Below, one piece after another: positions 1 through 11,018 of a DNA stretch of 64,000 nucleotides. The DNA is taken from contig CAJJDP010000035.1 in NCBI GenBank assembly GCA_905182995.1, positions 510,681 through 574,680 on the forward strand, in the 5' to 3' direction. Each line of letters begins with the position of its first letter. The stretch's first letter is position 1. This stretch comes from Paramecium octaurelia (Eukaryota; Ciliophora; Oligohymenophorea; Peniculida; Parameciidae). The position numbers were made by a program, and so were the translations under genes. The notes under the pieces are model-generated. The model saw only the letters and a list, made by a program, of their open reading frames with translations, was not told the origin of the DNA and did not search any database.

Positions 1-2
1 AG

Positions 3-923
3 TAAGAAGGACAGAGAAAAAAAAGTAAATAAGCGAAAGAAAACTATGAGCAGTGCTGGGAATTAGAAAATTCTGATTATGATTTTGAGTCTCCAATCAA
101 TGTCGGAAAAGAATTAACTATAGCGCATTAAGATCAAATAAAAGGAGAAATAGAAGCAAAAGCAAAATTGTGGGAAATTTAATAAATTCGTAAGTATAAA
201 AGGAAAACAACAAATGTTGAATTTAAGAGTTCTTAAAAATCCTCTTATCACAATTATGAAGACGATGAAATAGTTGAAGGTTCTGGTCATTTGAATGCAT
301 AACATTACAAAGAATAATCAGATAAGGTAATTAAAATGATTTGGAATGCGGCAAAGAAGATTTATAATAAAAAACAGGATCAGATTAAAAAAGAGATCCT
401 TATGCAAAAGATAGCAAAAAACTACAGATAAAAGTAGAGGGATATGGCTAAGGAAGAAATTAATAAAATCTTAACAAGTATTATTATAATGTATAATTTA
501 GCTGGTTAAAAACCACATTTGACCTTTGCTACAACTGTAAGGCATCTGCCTGACAATAGTGACTCTAAATAGAATACGGATCAATTTTTTAGGAAAAAAG
601 GGCAAACTTGTCGCAAATTATATGCCCCATTTTCTTTAACTCCACAACATCAATAGGAGGAAATAAAATCTAATAGAAAAATATCATTGATTAATTCGAG
701 ATTGCATGATATCGTTAATCAAATTGACAATCTACCTGTTGGAGACTCGACTCAGACTATAAGAAAAATGGAGAGTGAACAAATATTGTATTTTACGTTG
801 AGGGACACTCTATAGCCAGATCAAATCAAAGATACTTTAAAAGGACTGTTTCATTCAACAGATCATTTATATAAAAAGCCTTTGAAATACAACAAGAAAC
901 ACTTCTAAAATTAAATCTTATGA
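3..923 (+). CDS. Hypothetical protein, 3' part (5' end outside window)
   Basis: One frame stays open from base 3 to TGA at 921-923 when TAA and TAG are read as Gln, giving about 306 residues without an intron. The start lies upstream of the window. The product is charged and Lys/Gln-rich. A helical middle part (around residues 110-155) begins near KMIWNAAKKIY; the C-terminal part holds a QTCRKLYAPFSL stretch. There is no signal peptide or membrane segment. I do not recognise the family. The next gene on the same strand starts 70 bp downstream. Confidence 0.7.
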
Positions 924-992
924 CTCTACTTTTTATATAGTAAATGCAGATATAATTAATTGATTTTTACTATTAATTTTATTCACAATCTC

Positions 993-1740
993 ATGTCGTC
1001 AGGAGAGTAGTCCCAGGAGAAGAAAACTTTATTTTCATCGTTAGTCTAAAAAAAGTAGGCAGAGACAGATGCTTAAAAAATATAGAATCGCATTTTATAA
1101 TTGAAAATAGAACATGAAAAAGTGTTGAAACGCATTTAACAAGATGAAGAACGGGCTGATGAAATATATAGACACAGAGTAGAAATCCAATTAAAGGTTC
1201 ACTATTATTTGGTATTATGTTTAGAAAGAAAATAAAATAAAGTAAAAATAAGCATAACCTCCTCCATTCTCACTGGCGATTTCTCATCATCAAAGACAAA
1301 TTCTCAAGAAAATAAAGGACGATGAGATCATAAAAAAGAAATCAGAAGCTAAACTTTTTAGAGAATAACTAAAAAAAGATTATTAGAGTGTTTAAATGCA
1401 GAAAAGCTTGGAACAAGAAGTTTATAGAATAAAGGCGATTTAAGTGAAAGAGGAGGAAAGGTAGTCTACTGAAGTAGCTGTGTAGAAATTGAAACAAAAA
1501 AGGGAAAAGGTTAGATATCAAATAGAAAATGAGAAGGATTAGATAATTAAGGAAAAGAAGTTATATGATTTTAAAATATCAGAATTAGAACAATAGGAAC
1601 AATTAGCAATGATGGAGCTCTAAAATTCGTTGGCTCATCAATCGTATGTTTAAAAGAAAATTGAACAAGCATAGAAATTATCTCCTAGTGATTTCGAGAA
1701 ACAATATCAAAATAATAAAAATTCTGAGACCACATAATGA
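993..1740 (+). CDS. Coiled-coil protein, 239 aa
   Basis: ATG at 993, one 28-nt intron (1197-1224, GTTC...TTTAG), stop TGA at 1738-1740; the spliced length is exactly 240 codons. The protein is almost entirely a Lys/Glu/Gln-rich helix with heptad-like spacing from residue 20 to the end, broken by a short proline stretch (QPPPFS) near residue 80. This is typical of cytoskeletal or basal-body-associated proteins, but no named family is evident. It is followed after only 19 bp by another coiled-coil gene on the same strand. Confidence 0.75.
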
Positions 1741-1759
1741 TTATTATTAATATTTTTAT

Positions 1760-2263
1760 ATGCTAAACGAGAGTTTGGAATCTGATCGCGAAATAGACCC
1801 AGAAAGGGAAAGACAAAAGCTTATGCTAAAAAGACAGAAGTCAATCGAGGAGAGTCTCTAATTGAATGTCAAGGATCACATTGTAAAATTAGAAGTATTG
1901 ATTAAATATATTTGAAGAATTATTTAGCTGAACTTAAAAAGGACTTAGAAATCAGTAAAAAGGAGATGTCGAACTTGAGAATGGATATAGCAACAGTAAA
2001 AAATAATCACGGTAAATCAAGCGATGATCTATGTACTTTTATATAAAATGATGTATAACTGATAGTAATAAATCAAGGCAAAAAGATAACTTAGTGAGGC
2101 ATTAAAGAAATCTTAAGATGCTAAACATGATGCTGAATTTTTGGATGCTCAATTAAATGTTTTAAAAAGTGATAAAGAGAAATTGTAAGATGTTACAGGA
2201 ACATTAGAAAAGAGAATAATATCTTGTGAAACAGATGTTGGTTTTAAACACGTATATGATTGA
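1760..2263 (+). CDS. Coiled-coil protein, 151 aa
   Basis: ATG at 1760 and TGA at 2261-2263. The frame closes only if two introns of 23 and 25 nt, both ending in AAG, are removed (one after KDHIVKLE, one after CTFIQND). The result is exactly 152 codons and one uninterrupted helical protein ending in a regular coiled coil (KRQLSEALKKSQDAKHDAEF and onward). Function unknown. It converges on the bS18m gene with 12 bp between stop codons. It could share a role with the preceding coiled-coil gene, but I see no sequence similarity between them. Confidence 0.65.
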
Positions 2264-2275
2264 ATATCAACAATA

Positions 2276-3832
2276 TCACTTATTTAATCTAGATTTGACT
2301 TCTTCAATTATTTTTAAACTTTCATCATAAGTATAGGCCTACTAAGGCTTTTAATATATAAGTTCTTATAGTTTTTCCAATTATAAGGTTTGTTCGCTTA
2401 TAAATGCTTAACTTAAATAATAGGTTGGAATCTTCTCAACATTAGACTATAATTTAAATCAGAACAAAGACTTACTTTGATTTGATTAAATTCTTCCACA
2501 AACTCTCCGTCTTTAGCATCAATTTCCTTCTTGATTTCTTATTTTAACAACTATTCATCCCTCATGGCTTATAATTTCACTTCATTTCCATTGAATCTAT
2601 AATTTCTTAAATCTTCTTCTTCTTTCGTCAATTTGATGCCTTATTATTCTAATTCTTTCTTTTTCAATTTCTCTGCATAGACAATACCTTTGATAATATT
2701 TAAATTGTTTGGTCTGGGTGTTCCTGGATTAATTTCTTGATCATCTTCAATCATAGTTTGACTTTCTAATGATCTCTCTCTCTTTTGTAATGGTGTTTCT
2801 GTATAAACTTAGCCTGTAGATAAGTTAACTTTTCTTCTTGCAAATTCTTAGATATCATCTTCAAAACTAGTTAGCGATTTCTTATGATAAGGTTGAACAG
2901 ATGAATTGGAAGGTAAGAGAACTGAATTTAGAAATATTAAAAATACGCATATGCTTAGCTGTTTTAATGGATCTTGATACTTTTTTATGTTAAACTTCTG
3001 CTAAACTCGTTTGATGTCTATTTTTTATCTTTGCACTTTTGTTCAAAAATTACACCAAGAATTCTGTATTTCTCCAATGAATATCGTAATTGTTGACTCT
3101 TCTGATAGGTTTTTTTGGTTAGGGGTGATGATGATATACAACTTCGTCACTAACCAATTCATTTACATGTTCCAAATGATCTTTTGTGTTTACTAAAATG
3201 TCTTTCTACTTATCATGATTCTTTAATTTCATATTATTTGGATATTTATTAATTGGAACATTAAATTAATCCTTGCCAATATCTTACCTCAAAGCAATAT
3301 CGACAATCTTTTAAACTGTGAATTCTTCTCCAGGAGCCATATAAACCAAACGTGCTTATTCATTATTTTTTAACAACTAAAAAAATGCATCATAACTTAA
3401 TGGAATGCCTTTCTAAATTCTTTAATTATTAAAATACATCTACACCATTTGTCAAAATCTCTTCTCTCGACAATCCAGTATCCTCTAAATCTTGTAATTT
3501 CTTAGTAACTTGAGTTTGGATTTATTTTATTTATTCCTCTGATAAGTTCTTCAATGCTCCTTTTGGACTCACATGACCTTCAACAAATGTTTTAAACTTG
3601 CTTAATAACATTATGATATTACATTTTGATGTAAAGCATTTTCAAATGTTGGTACAGCAATGTCTTTATATCTCAAAAGGGACTTAATATAAGGCACTTC
3701 TTTAGACTGTCTATGCAAAGTAGTAGGTGGTTTATGATCTAAAAATTGAGGATGGATTTTATCAAATTCAGGGTTGGTTAATAAGTCCTTCTTGATTTTT
3801 GAGAAGTGACGAGAGAGTCTTAGAATTATCAT
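2276..3832 (-). CDS. MRPS18: Mitochondrial small-subunit ribosomal protein bS18m with long extensions
   Basis: Four short introns removed (26, 31, 25 and 29 nt) leave 482 codons. Residues about 220-280 match the bS18 core: a YDIHWRNTEFLVQFL segment, then KIKNRHQTSL, HKKVSRSIKTAKHMLLLP, like the GKI-RRRTG and AIKRAR-LLP blocks of bacterial S18. The N-terminus (MIILRLSRHFSK) looks like a mitochondrial targeting sequence. Bacterial S18 is about 75 aa, so both arms are large extensions, as is common in ciliate mitoribosomes. The first intron ends in AAG; without it the gene would start at 3611 (MLLSKFKTF) and leave a small overlapping ORF upstream. Assignment is secure, the 5' exon less so. Confidence 0.75.
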
Positions 3833-4024
3833 ATTTAAATAAATTAGAAAATTTATTGACTTTATTAATCTCAACTTTTAAGGGGAGATCATCGACTTTT
3901 CATTCACTAGACTTCAATTAACATAAGAAATATATCCAATTGAGATGCTTGATGAAAATCAATAGTAAACTCTGAAAATTTAAGCTTTTAATGGAACAAT
4001 TAACCACTCTTTGATATATATAAA

Positions 4025-4276
4025 TCACATATATGGATTTTCGATTTCGACCATTCCATCTATTGCAAAACTATTTATCAAAGCTCCTCTGCAAATTACA
4101 AGTCCTAATATTCTTTGAGATGGCAATTCTCTCACTTCATCCAATACTAGATTTAGTTGATTATCAAATGATAATAAGGTTCCTTTGACTTGTCTTCCTC
4201 CTTAAAATTATATTACCACTTCTTTGTTTATGTGTGATTACAACTTTATAATTGACTCTTTTGGTAATTAATTCAT
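4025..4276 (-). CDS. LSM7: U6 snRNA-associated Sm-like protein LSM7
   Basis: Intronless, 83 aa, the usual LSM7 core length. The Sm1 motif is visible as QFQGGRQVKGTLLSFDNQLNLVLDE and Sm2 as LGLVICRGALINSF, followed by the LSM7-typical IDGMVEIENPY ending. It is one of seven subunits of the Lsm2-8 (U6 snRNP) and Lsm1-7 (mRNA decapping) rings. The 83-aa form lacks the longer acidic loop of animal LSM7. The start codon is 16 bp from that of the divergent NAA20 gene, so both must be driven by signals inside or beside each other's 5' ends. Confidence 0.9.
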
Positions 4277-4292
4277 TAATTAATTTATTATT
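4277..4292. promoter_or_regulatory. 16-bp divergent intergenic spacer between LSM7 and NAA20 start codons
   Basis: Only 16 bp separate the two ATGs, all A/T. Any shared core promoter and both 5' untranslated regions must be extremely short or reach into the neighbouring gene. The spacing is read directly; promoter function is inferred. Confidence 0.6.
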
Positions 4293-4938
4293 ATGTCGAC
4301 TATTAAACCATTCCAAATTTTCGATATTTTGGATTACAACAACATTAATTTAGACATCCTGACCGAAACAGTAACTATTAACCTAAATTTAGTTCAATGT
4401 TGGCTTCTATGGAAAGTACATAGCTAAATGGCCAGAATTTTGTATTTCCATCAAAAATCACTTTGGCAATTTCTAAGGATATTGTAAATACTTCTTCTAT
4501 TAATTTTTAAGTATTGGGAAAGATTGAAGGAGAAAAAGCCAACAACAATAAGCAGAATTGGCATGGTCATATTAGTGTATATATAATAAATTATGAAGGC
4601 AATTACTGTAGCACCTGAATACCGAAGGTAGGGAGTGGCAAGATTCTTGATGAATTACATTGAAGATGTAACGAATAGTTAAAATGGATGGTATGTGGAT
4701 TTGTTTGTTCGACCTTCAAATAAAATTGCTGTGTTGATGTATTAAAATTTCGGATATGAAATATATCAGACTGTATACTAATACTATAGTAGTCAAAATG
4801 GAAAATACGAAGATGCATATGGTATTTTTCAGTCCTATCAAATTAGATATGAGAAAGTCCATGTTGAGAGATAAATAGAAACTAAAATAGAAACCTACTG
4901 GAAAGGTGATCAAACCAGAAGAATTGGAATTTAATTGA
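4293..4938 (+). CDS. NAA20: NatB N-terminal acetyltransferase catalytic subunit
   Basis: Four introns (4371-4392, 4484-4511, 4577-4598, 4822-4846) leave 183 codons. The product aligns by eye with NAA20 from end to end: LTET-FNVGFYGKYIAKWPEF near the N-terminus, GYLLGKIEG, WHGHISAITVAPEYRRQGVA (the acetyl-CoA binding R/Q-x-x-G-x-G/A loop appears as RRQGVA), WYVDLFVRPSN and EDAYDMRKSM. NatB acetylates the initiator Met of proteins starting Met-Asp/Glu/Asn/Gln, with NAA25 as partner. Introns 2 and 3 end in AAG, and conserved protein sequence on both sides fixes these junctions, so they are strong evidence for unusual acceptors. Confidence 0.92.
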
Positions 4939-5058
4939 GTGCGTAAATTTAATATCCATCTATTAATAATTGTTAAACAGAGTCTTGCAAAGTTCTTAAC
5001 CAATATTATTAATATCTACTCTATAAAGTTAACAACTATATTAAATCACAATGAAATA

Positions 5059-5982
5059 TCAAGTCTTCTTCTTTTTATAATTATCTATCATAAATTCAGC
5101 AAAGTAGGCACTTTACGGATTCTTTTCATCATAAATGATATCTTCTAAATAAGATGTTCCCATATTGAACAATGACTCTCCATAGACTATTTCTGCATAG
5201 TTCAACTTCAATATTGGAGTAGTTGGTATCAACCAATAATACCATTTTTCATCACCCATGAATTACTTCATATTTTGTAAAAATGATTATTATCTCCCGA
5301 ATTTGCCTTATAATGACTCGATCACTGTTTAATTGTCTCTAATTACTTAAATTTGATCCCAGAGCATTGAAATGACAAAAAATGAAAAGAAAGAACACAT
5401 TATTATGACCAAGATGACTTCAACAATCTCAAATTAATTAGCCGTTAATGAATCCCATATATTTTAATAATTCGTCATAAAGAAAGAGTAAATTCCCAAA
5501 ATATGTATTGATAAGATAGTGATAATGTAACAAAACACGTAGAGTAGAAATAGTACAAAATATTTTTAATTTAAAGCTCCTACACAATTATTCGTCCATT
5601 CGCAATGATGATCCATTTTATAAATACATTTCTGACACCTTTTACAATGATGTGCTCTAGGGGGCTTCCAACTGTTGCACTTATCGCAAATATTTTGGTA
5701 ATACTACAGTAATTGCGAATTATTAAGTAATTTCAATGGCACTGTCTTCTATAGTATTTCTCCAGGGTCTGAAAATTGAATTCTAATGTAGCAAATTTCT
5801 GATATAACCCATAATGCTATAGCTAAATTTCTTAAACATTTGATTAATAAGTTTTGATATTAATGAATGAAGACAGTATACAATCCCCAAGTCATTAAAA
5901 ATTCAACTACAATTACAAAGTATAAGCCAAGTTAATATTTCTTTGATTTTTTTTTTCCTTCTCTGACTTTTTCTTACAACAT
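5059..5982 (-). CDS. DHHC-type protein S-acyltransferase (palmitoyltransferase)
   Basis: Intronless, 307 aa. The cysteine-rich domain (around residues 115-165) has the full zinc pattern, [21 protein letters not shown], then [17 protein letters not shown] with the catalytic DHHC. Two membrane segments precede it (near residues 18-40 and 50-75) and two follow (around 175-195 and 215-245), the classical four-TM layout. An SDPGE motif sits before the zinc domain. Such enzymes attach palmitate to cysteines on endomembrane or ciliary proteins. It converges on NAA20 with a 120-bp gap. Confidence 0.9.
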
Positions 5983-6547
5983 TATGCAAAAATTATTTAT
6001 GTGTAAATTCAATAGCAAATTTATTAAAAGATAAGATTGATTAGGACACATAATTTAATGTTAAAGTGACATAAATGAGTTTAGAATCCACATTGAAATG
6101 AATTCACTCGAGAAATAGGTCACTATAATTAAAATTACACTAATTTACCATAAATATGGATAATAATGCAATTGATTAAAATTATGGGATAGTGGAAGAT
6201 TTTAAATGTCAATAATTTTCCTAATGACATACTCTTTTTAATCAATCGGATTTGTTGATACTTTAAGTTTATGAAATAATATTGAATAATATTTCTCATT
6301 TTTTTACTTCATTATACTTAAATCAATATCTTAATATCTAAATTCTCATAAGGAAATCTTATTGAGATTATTTTAGATAGGACTAATTTATAAATGATAA
6401 TTTATGAAAAAATTAATATTATTGGATGATATTAAATTAATCTACTCATGTTTAACAAGGATCTGAATCCAAAGTAAAATAGTTGTTAGCTATTATAGTT
6501 GCGAATTCAAGCATTGCAGGTCATTCTTCTAATAGAATTACGCTGAG
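5983..6547. other. 565-bp divergent intergenic region
   Basis: AT-rich DNA between the divergent DHHC and kinase genes, with scattered TGA in all frames and no convincing ORF. It is one of the larger spacers here and presumably carries both promoters. Confidence 0.5.
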
Positions 6548-7974
6548 ATGAAGTGGAGTTCAACTCCATTACCCTTTGAGTTCGCCTCATTTTAATTTAG
6601 AGATACTGTTAAAATAAAAGAGGGAGACAGTCTATAGATCAGAGATCTCAAAGTATACGACAATTATTTAGTCTTCGATGATCAGGTATGCTCAAGGATA
6701 ATCTAAATTAGAATCGAACATTTTGGCTTGACTATGAAAACAGTATTATAGACTAATTGTAAGAGCCAAAAGGGATTCGCCTAGTGAAGTGTTTTGATCA
6801 AGTTGAATTTTATAGCGAGTCACATCAATGGTTTAAGTTACTTAAAAGACATACAATATAAAGTGATTTCTAGAAATAATATGTATTGATAAAAAAGATT
6901 AGTAAGGGAAGGTTTACTGAAGTAAGTTAATTTCTCATTGATTAGGTATACCGGGCAAAAAATAACAGTGATGGGAATGACTATGCTGTTAAAATCTTAA
7001 GAAAATCATCACTTATTGACGAAGCAGATTTAATTTCATTATTCAAGGAGATTAAAATTTTGCGAATAGTATAGACTGAGTTTTGTGTTAAATTCAATGA
7101 GATCTTCGAGAATTCAGAAAATATTTATATCGTGATGGAACTCCTAATAGGAAAGGATCTGGATGGACATATAGAAAAAAGTTCATTTTTTTCAGAGGAA
7201 AAAACTGCTAGATTCATATTTAGATTGATCAAAACAATATCATATTTACATTCAAAGGGAATCATGCATAGAGATATCAAACCAGAGAATATTATATTCA
7301 GATAAATTGATAATTTAGATAGTATTTGTTTAACAGACTTTGGATTGGCAGATTTCTACCACAATGATGGCCTCTATTTATTTAAACGTTGTGGCACTCC
7401 AGGATACATTGCACCTGAAATCTTAAGAAATGAACCATATGATTACAAAGTGGATGTATATAGCATAGGAGTCATCATGTATTATGTTTTGGTAGGTAAA
7501 AATCCATTCGATAATGTTAATTCTAAATAAATATTAATTAATAATCAACTTGGCTAAGTCAATTTCAATGATTGCAAATTAAGTAATACAGGATTACAGT
7601 TTCTGAAATGCATATTGAATGACGACTAAAATGATCGACTATCATCACATGAAGCATTAAATCACATTTGGTTTTAAGTTGAAAAAGTTTCTAAAATTAG
7701 ATAATTTGTTTTCAAGAAAAAGTCTGATAAGAAAAAACATTAGTCTAGTGCCTCGCTTTAAAAGAAGGCAACTGTAAAATACAATAATCCACCCTTAAGT
7801 CCTACCTGTAAAATCACCTTAAACTAAATTTATTCTCCATACCATAGTCGAAAGTTGTCTTAAAAAGACTAGTTTTCGCAAGATCTCCAAAATAGCTAAA
7901 ATACCACCACTAGAATCAGTCAATTTAGCATCTCTAACAAAATTTAGCCTTTGTTCATCTCTAAATTCAAATGA
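6548..7974 (+). CDS. Serine/threonine protein kinase with N-terminal PH-like region
   Basis: Introns at 6686-6711 and 6922-6945 leave 459 codons. Residues 1-105 resemble a pleckstrin-homology fold (KVYDNYLVFDD, then SESHQWFKLLKRH at the C-terminal helix). The kinase domain spans about 110-380: loop ISKGRFTEVYRAK, ATP-binding Lys in YAVKILRK, catalytic [11 protein letters not shown] in LTDFGLADF, and CGTPGYIAPE. It should be active and looks AGC/CAMK-like; no EF-hands, so not a CDPK. The C-terminal 75 residues are Ser/Gln-rich. The glycine loop is slightly degenerate. The next gene starts 25 bp after the stop. Confidence 0.85.
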
Positions 7975-7999
7975 ATATTTACTTTTATTTATTTTAAAA

Positions 8000-9436
8000 A
8001 TGATCCGCTTCTTATCTAAAATTGACAACTTTGGAGCTGAATTTAAATAAAGGATTGTGAACTCTGAACAAGAACATAAATCAATCATTGGTGGCATATT
8101 CACACTTTCAGTCTACAGTGTGTGTTTTGCTTATTCTATTTTTGTGCTGTCATAATGGGCATCTGGACAAATATTACCAAAGATCCTTTTAGAATCAACA
8201 CTTGCAGCTTTTGAGAAATTTGAGATGCCTAACGAAATAATTGAAATAACCTCCGTTCGTTATGATGACTCATTAATAGATCCTTTTGCTACATAAGGAA
8301 ATATACTGATGCCGATTGCAGTCATATTAGAAAACAACAAACCAGTTTCTTACCAATCTATATTGGCTAATTCCGAAATATCTAATTATGGAACGAATCT
8401 GATTGAAATGGAATAAATGCAAATTATCAAAAATGCTCACAATGATAAAACACAAGAAAACTGTAGATATTACTATTTATTAGTAACTGCTTGTTAATAG
8501 TAATACTTAAAAGATAATTAAACATGTGCTTCAGAGGAAGACATATCAAATTATTTGAAAAACACATTAGTTCCCATAGAATTAGAAGTTAAATTACAGT
8601 AATTTAATACAAAAGACAAAAAACTATATGAAGTGGAAAAATAGTTACAATTTACTTTACAATAATCTCTGACCCTCAAAGCAGAATTGCTATTTCAAAA
8701 TACAAACACAGTAATTGATGACAATTTGATATTTTCTAATTCTTTATCTTACACTTATTTCTCTGATTTTAGTGTTTTGACTTAAACTATAACAAAGGCT
8801 AGTAGTACCTAAATAGTTAAGGATGATGTTTTAATAGAAATAGCTTTCAAAGTGGATCCAATTGAAGTGAAGTAATCAGTTACTTATGTTAAATTTGGAG
8901 AAATGTTGGCTGAGGTTGGATCAATAGCAAGTTTACTATTAGCAGCTTCTTGGTTTATTCAATAATTTAATAGAGAAGAAATGGAAAATAAAATAATTGA
9001 TGAAATAATTAGTGTTTATTATCCATAATTTCGAAAATTAAAGAAGGTCAAAAGTTGTATGGGCAAAACCATATCAATTATGCATGAAAAGGATTAGATA
9101 AATTAAGAAGAATTTCAAAAGTGGTATGAAAAAGTAAGGTAAAATGTCATTCTCAAGCTCTCTGTTGTCAATCAATTGCATGAGATATCTCGGTTATATT
9201 TTATATTGCGTTCATAAATTCCGTGTTAATAAATGATCAAATATTAAAATTATGGTATTCCGTTGCCTCATAAACTGTTTGAGAAACATAGTAATGAGAT
9301 AAATAATGAATTACCTTCTCAGGAGATGAAAATGGAGGATATTGAACTTGAGTCATCAATACTGGTAACAAGTGGATTGTGTGATGATGATCTAAATATT
9401 CTCAATTATAAGAAGATCAATATTAAGAAAGAGTGA
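8000..9436 (+). CDS. Ciliate membrane protein, 478 aa, two predicted TM segments
   Basis: Single intronless frame of 479 codons. It begins MIRFLSKIDNFGAEFKQRI, a soluble lead, then a hydrophobic stretch around residues 35-52 (GIFTLSVYSVCFAYSIF). A roughly 260-residue loop follows, then a second TM near 310-330 (AEVGSIASLLLAASWFI), then a charged cytosolic tail. This two-TM pattern is familiar from uncharacterised ciliate membrane proteins, but I cannot name a family or function. The start was chosen as the first ATG, 25 bp after the kinase stop. Confidence 0.75.
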
Positions 9437-9684
9437 TTTATATGATTTAAATAAATATACAATTTCACCATTAAATTATATTCTTATTTTTACACATGGA
9501 TTTATCTAAAGAAAACTTCAATTTTTCAATAGTTTGCTTTATTTGGGATTCACTCAAAAGCAAATTCTTTTTGTAATATAATTAATGTTGATAATTTTTT
9601 AAAAAGGATGAATTTATTTTTGCTTATAATAAGAACTTCAATAATATAAAACACAATTATAATAAATTTAAATTGCATTAAATT
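9437..9684. other. Convergent 3' spacer, no gene seen
   Basis: 248 bp of very AT-rich sequence between two converging genes. It probably holds both 3' untranslated regions. No ORF or repeat stands out. Confidence 0.4.
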
Positions 9685-10823
9685 TCAAACATTCAATATT
9701 TAGCATGATTTATTATAGCAAATACTCACTTAATCAATTTTATTTGTAGACCATGATAGATTACTAATCTCATTTTCTGCCTTATATTCAAGTAATGGAT
9801 CTAAATTATGAAGAGTTATACCAATAGAGTTTTAATCATTCTATTTACTCTGTAGTTATGTGAAATCCCAAATCAAAGCTGATTAATCATCGGCTACACT
9901 GCATAAATGAGTTGTGGATTCTGGTGCCCATGCTATTGCATTCACATAATCTTTATGATTCTTTAATTTAGCCAAAGGTAGAAGGGGTTATCTGAATAAG
10001 AATAAGAATATGAATCAAACCTTGTATCTAGCAATGTGACATAGTTGACATCCATCTCTATGATTGCCAGATAATTTGTATCCATTTTATTCCAGGCTAG
10101 TCTTACAATAGGATTATTGTTCTCTGTCTCAAACAGTACTGTCGAGTGATCTAAGGCTCTAATAATTTTCTAAAATATAACCTTAGATCAAATTATCTAC
10201 AACTACCGTCTGCCCCCACAGATGCAAAAATTTAATGATCAACACTAAAACAAATGTCATAGACTTCCTTGTCATGAGCAATAAGTTGAGTAACTACAGT
10301 CTGTTTGTCAATATCCCATAGTGTACATGTTGTATCTATTGAGGCAGTTCCAATATAATTTTGTTATTTGCAGCTCCAATCGAAAGATGTCAAAGGAGCA
10401 TTGAAATCACTTGTCTATATTCGGTTAAAAACATGAATTAAATACATTTTTTAAGTCCCCCTTAATCTTAACTTGAGAATTTACATCATCATATTCCCAA
10501 ATCCTTAAATTTTCCCCACTAGTTGCCAGTAAATCAGGATACTTACCCTCGGCATCAGGAATCCACAAGACTTTGGTTGGAGCATATCTATGGTTGAATT
10601 TAGCTTTTTTGCAAAATGTTTCTTGTTCTTTGTCCAGCTGGAGGATGAACACCTATTCATAAAGAAAAGCACTCACTTCATTCTAGATGTCTTCAATCAT
10701 ACTACAAATGGCAATTCGAGACGAAGGACTTGGTTTCGATTAAAATCCCATGGCATAAATCAACCAGGGAGCCTTATAGGTGTAGATTTAGTTTGAACTC
10801 TCCTGTTGCATGGAGTTGTGCAT
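9685..10823 (-). CDS. DCAF7: DDB1- and CUL4-associated factor 7 (WDR68/HAN11), WD40 protein
   Basis: Four introns (24, 31, 23 and 29 nt) leave 344 codons, matching the usual 342 aa. Diagnostic blocks: [12 protein letters not shown] at the start, [81 protein letters not shown], and [21 protein letters not shown]; the end [13 protein letters not shown] matches the human AICYNNCLEILRV terminus. The family is a seven-bladed WD40 scaffold for DYRK kinases and CUL4 ligases. The strong match also makes this gene a good check on intron calls. Confidence 0.93.
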
Positions 10824-11018
10824 TTCGTTGGATTACATAATCTGATCTGGCTACTTCGATGCTTACTGTTCTTGTTAGCTCATTACTCAAATATAAATGA
10901 AAATTAATTCATTGGATATTTTATTGTTTTCTTCCTATAATTCTATTGTCTAAAAAGGGTAATGCTCAAATGATAAAGAAATGAAATATTAATTGTTTAT
11001 TGTATTAAATAATCTATC

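Noticed and set aside
3569-3832. Separate small mitochondrial protein upstream of bS18m
   Set aside because: A 26-nt intron ending in AAG joins it in frame to bS18m and gives whole codons; two same-strand genes overlapping by 43 bp is less likely.
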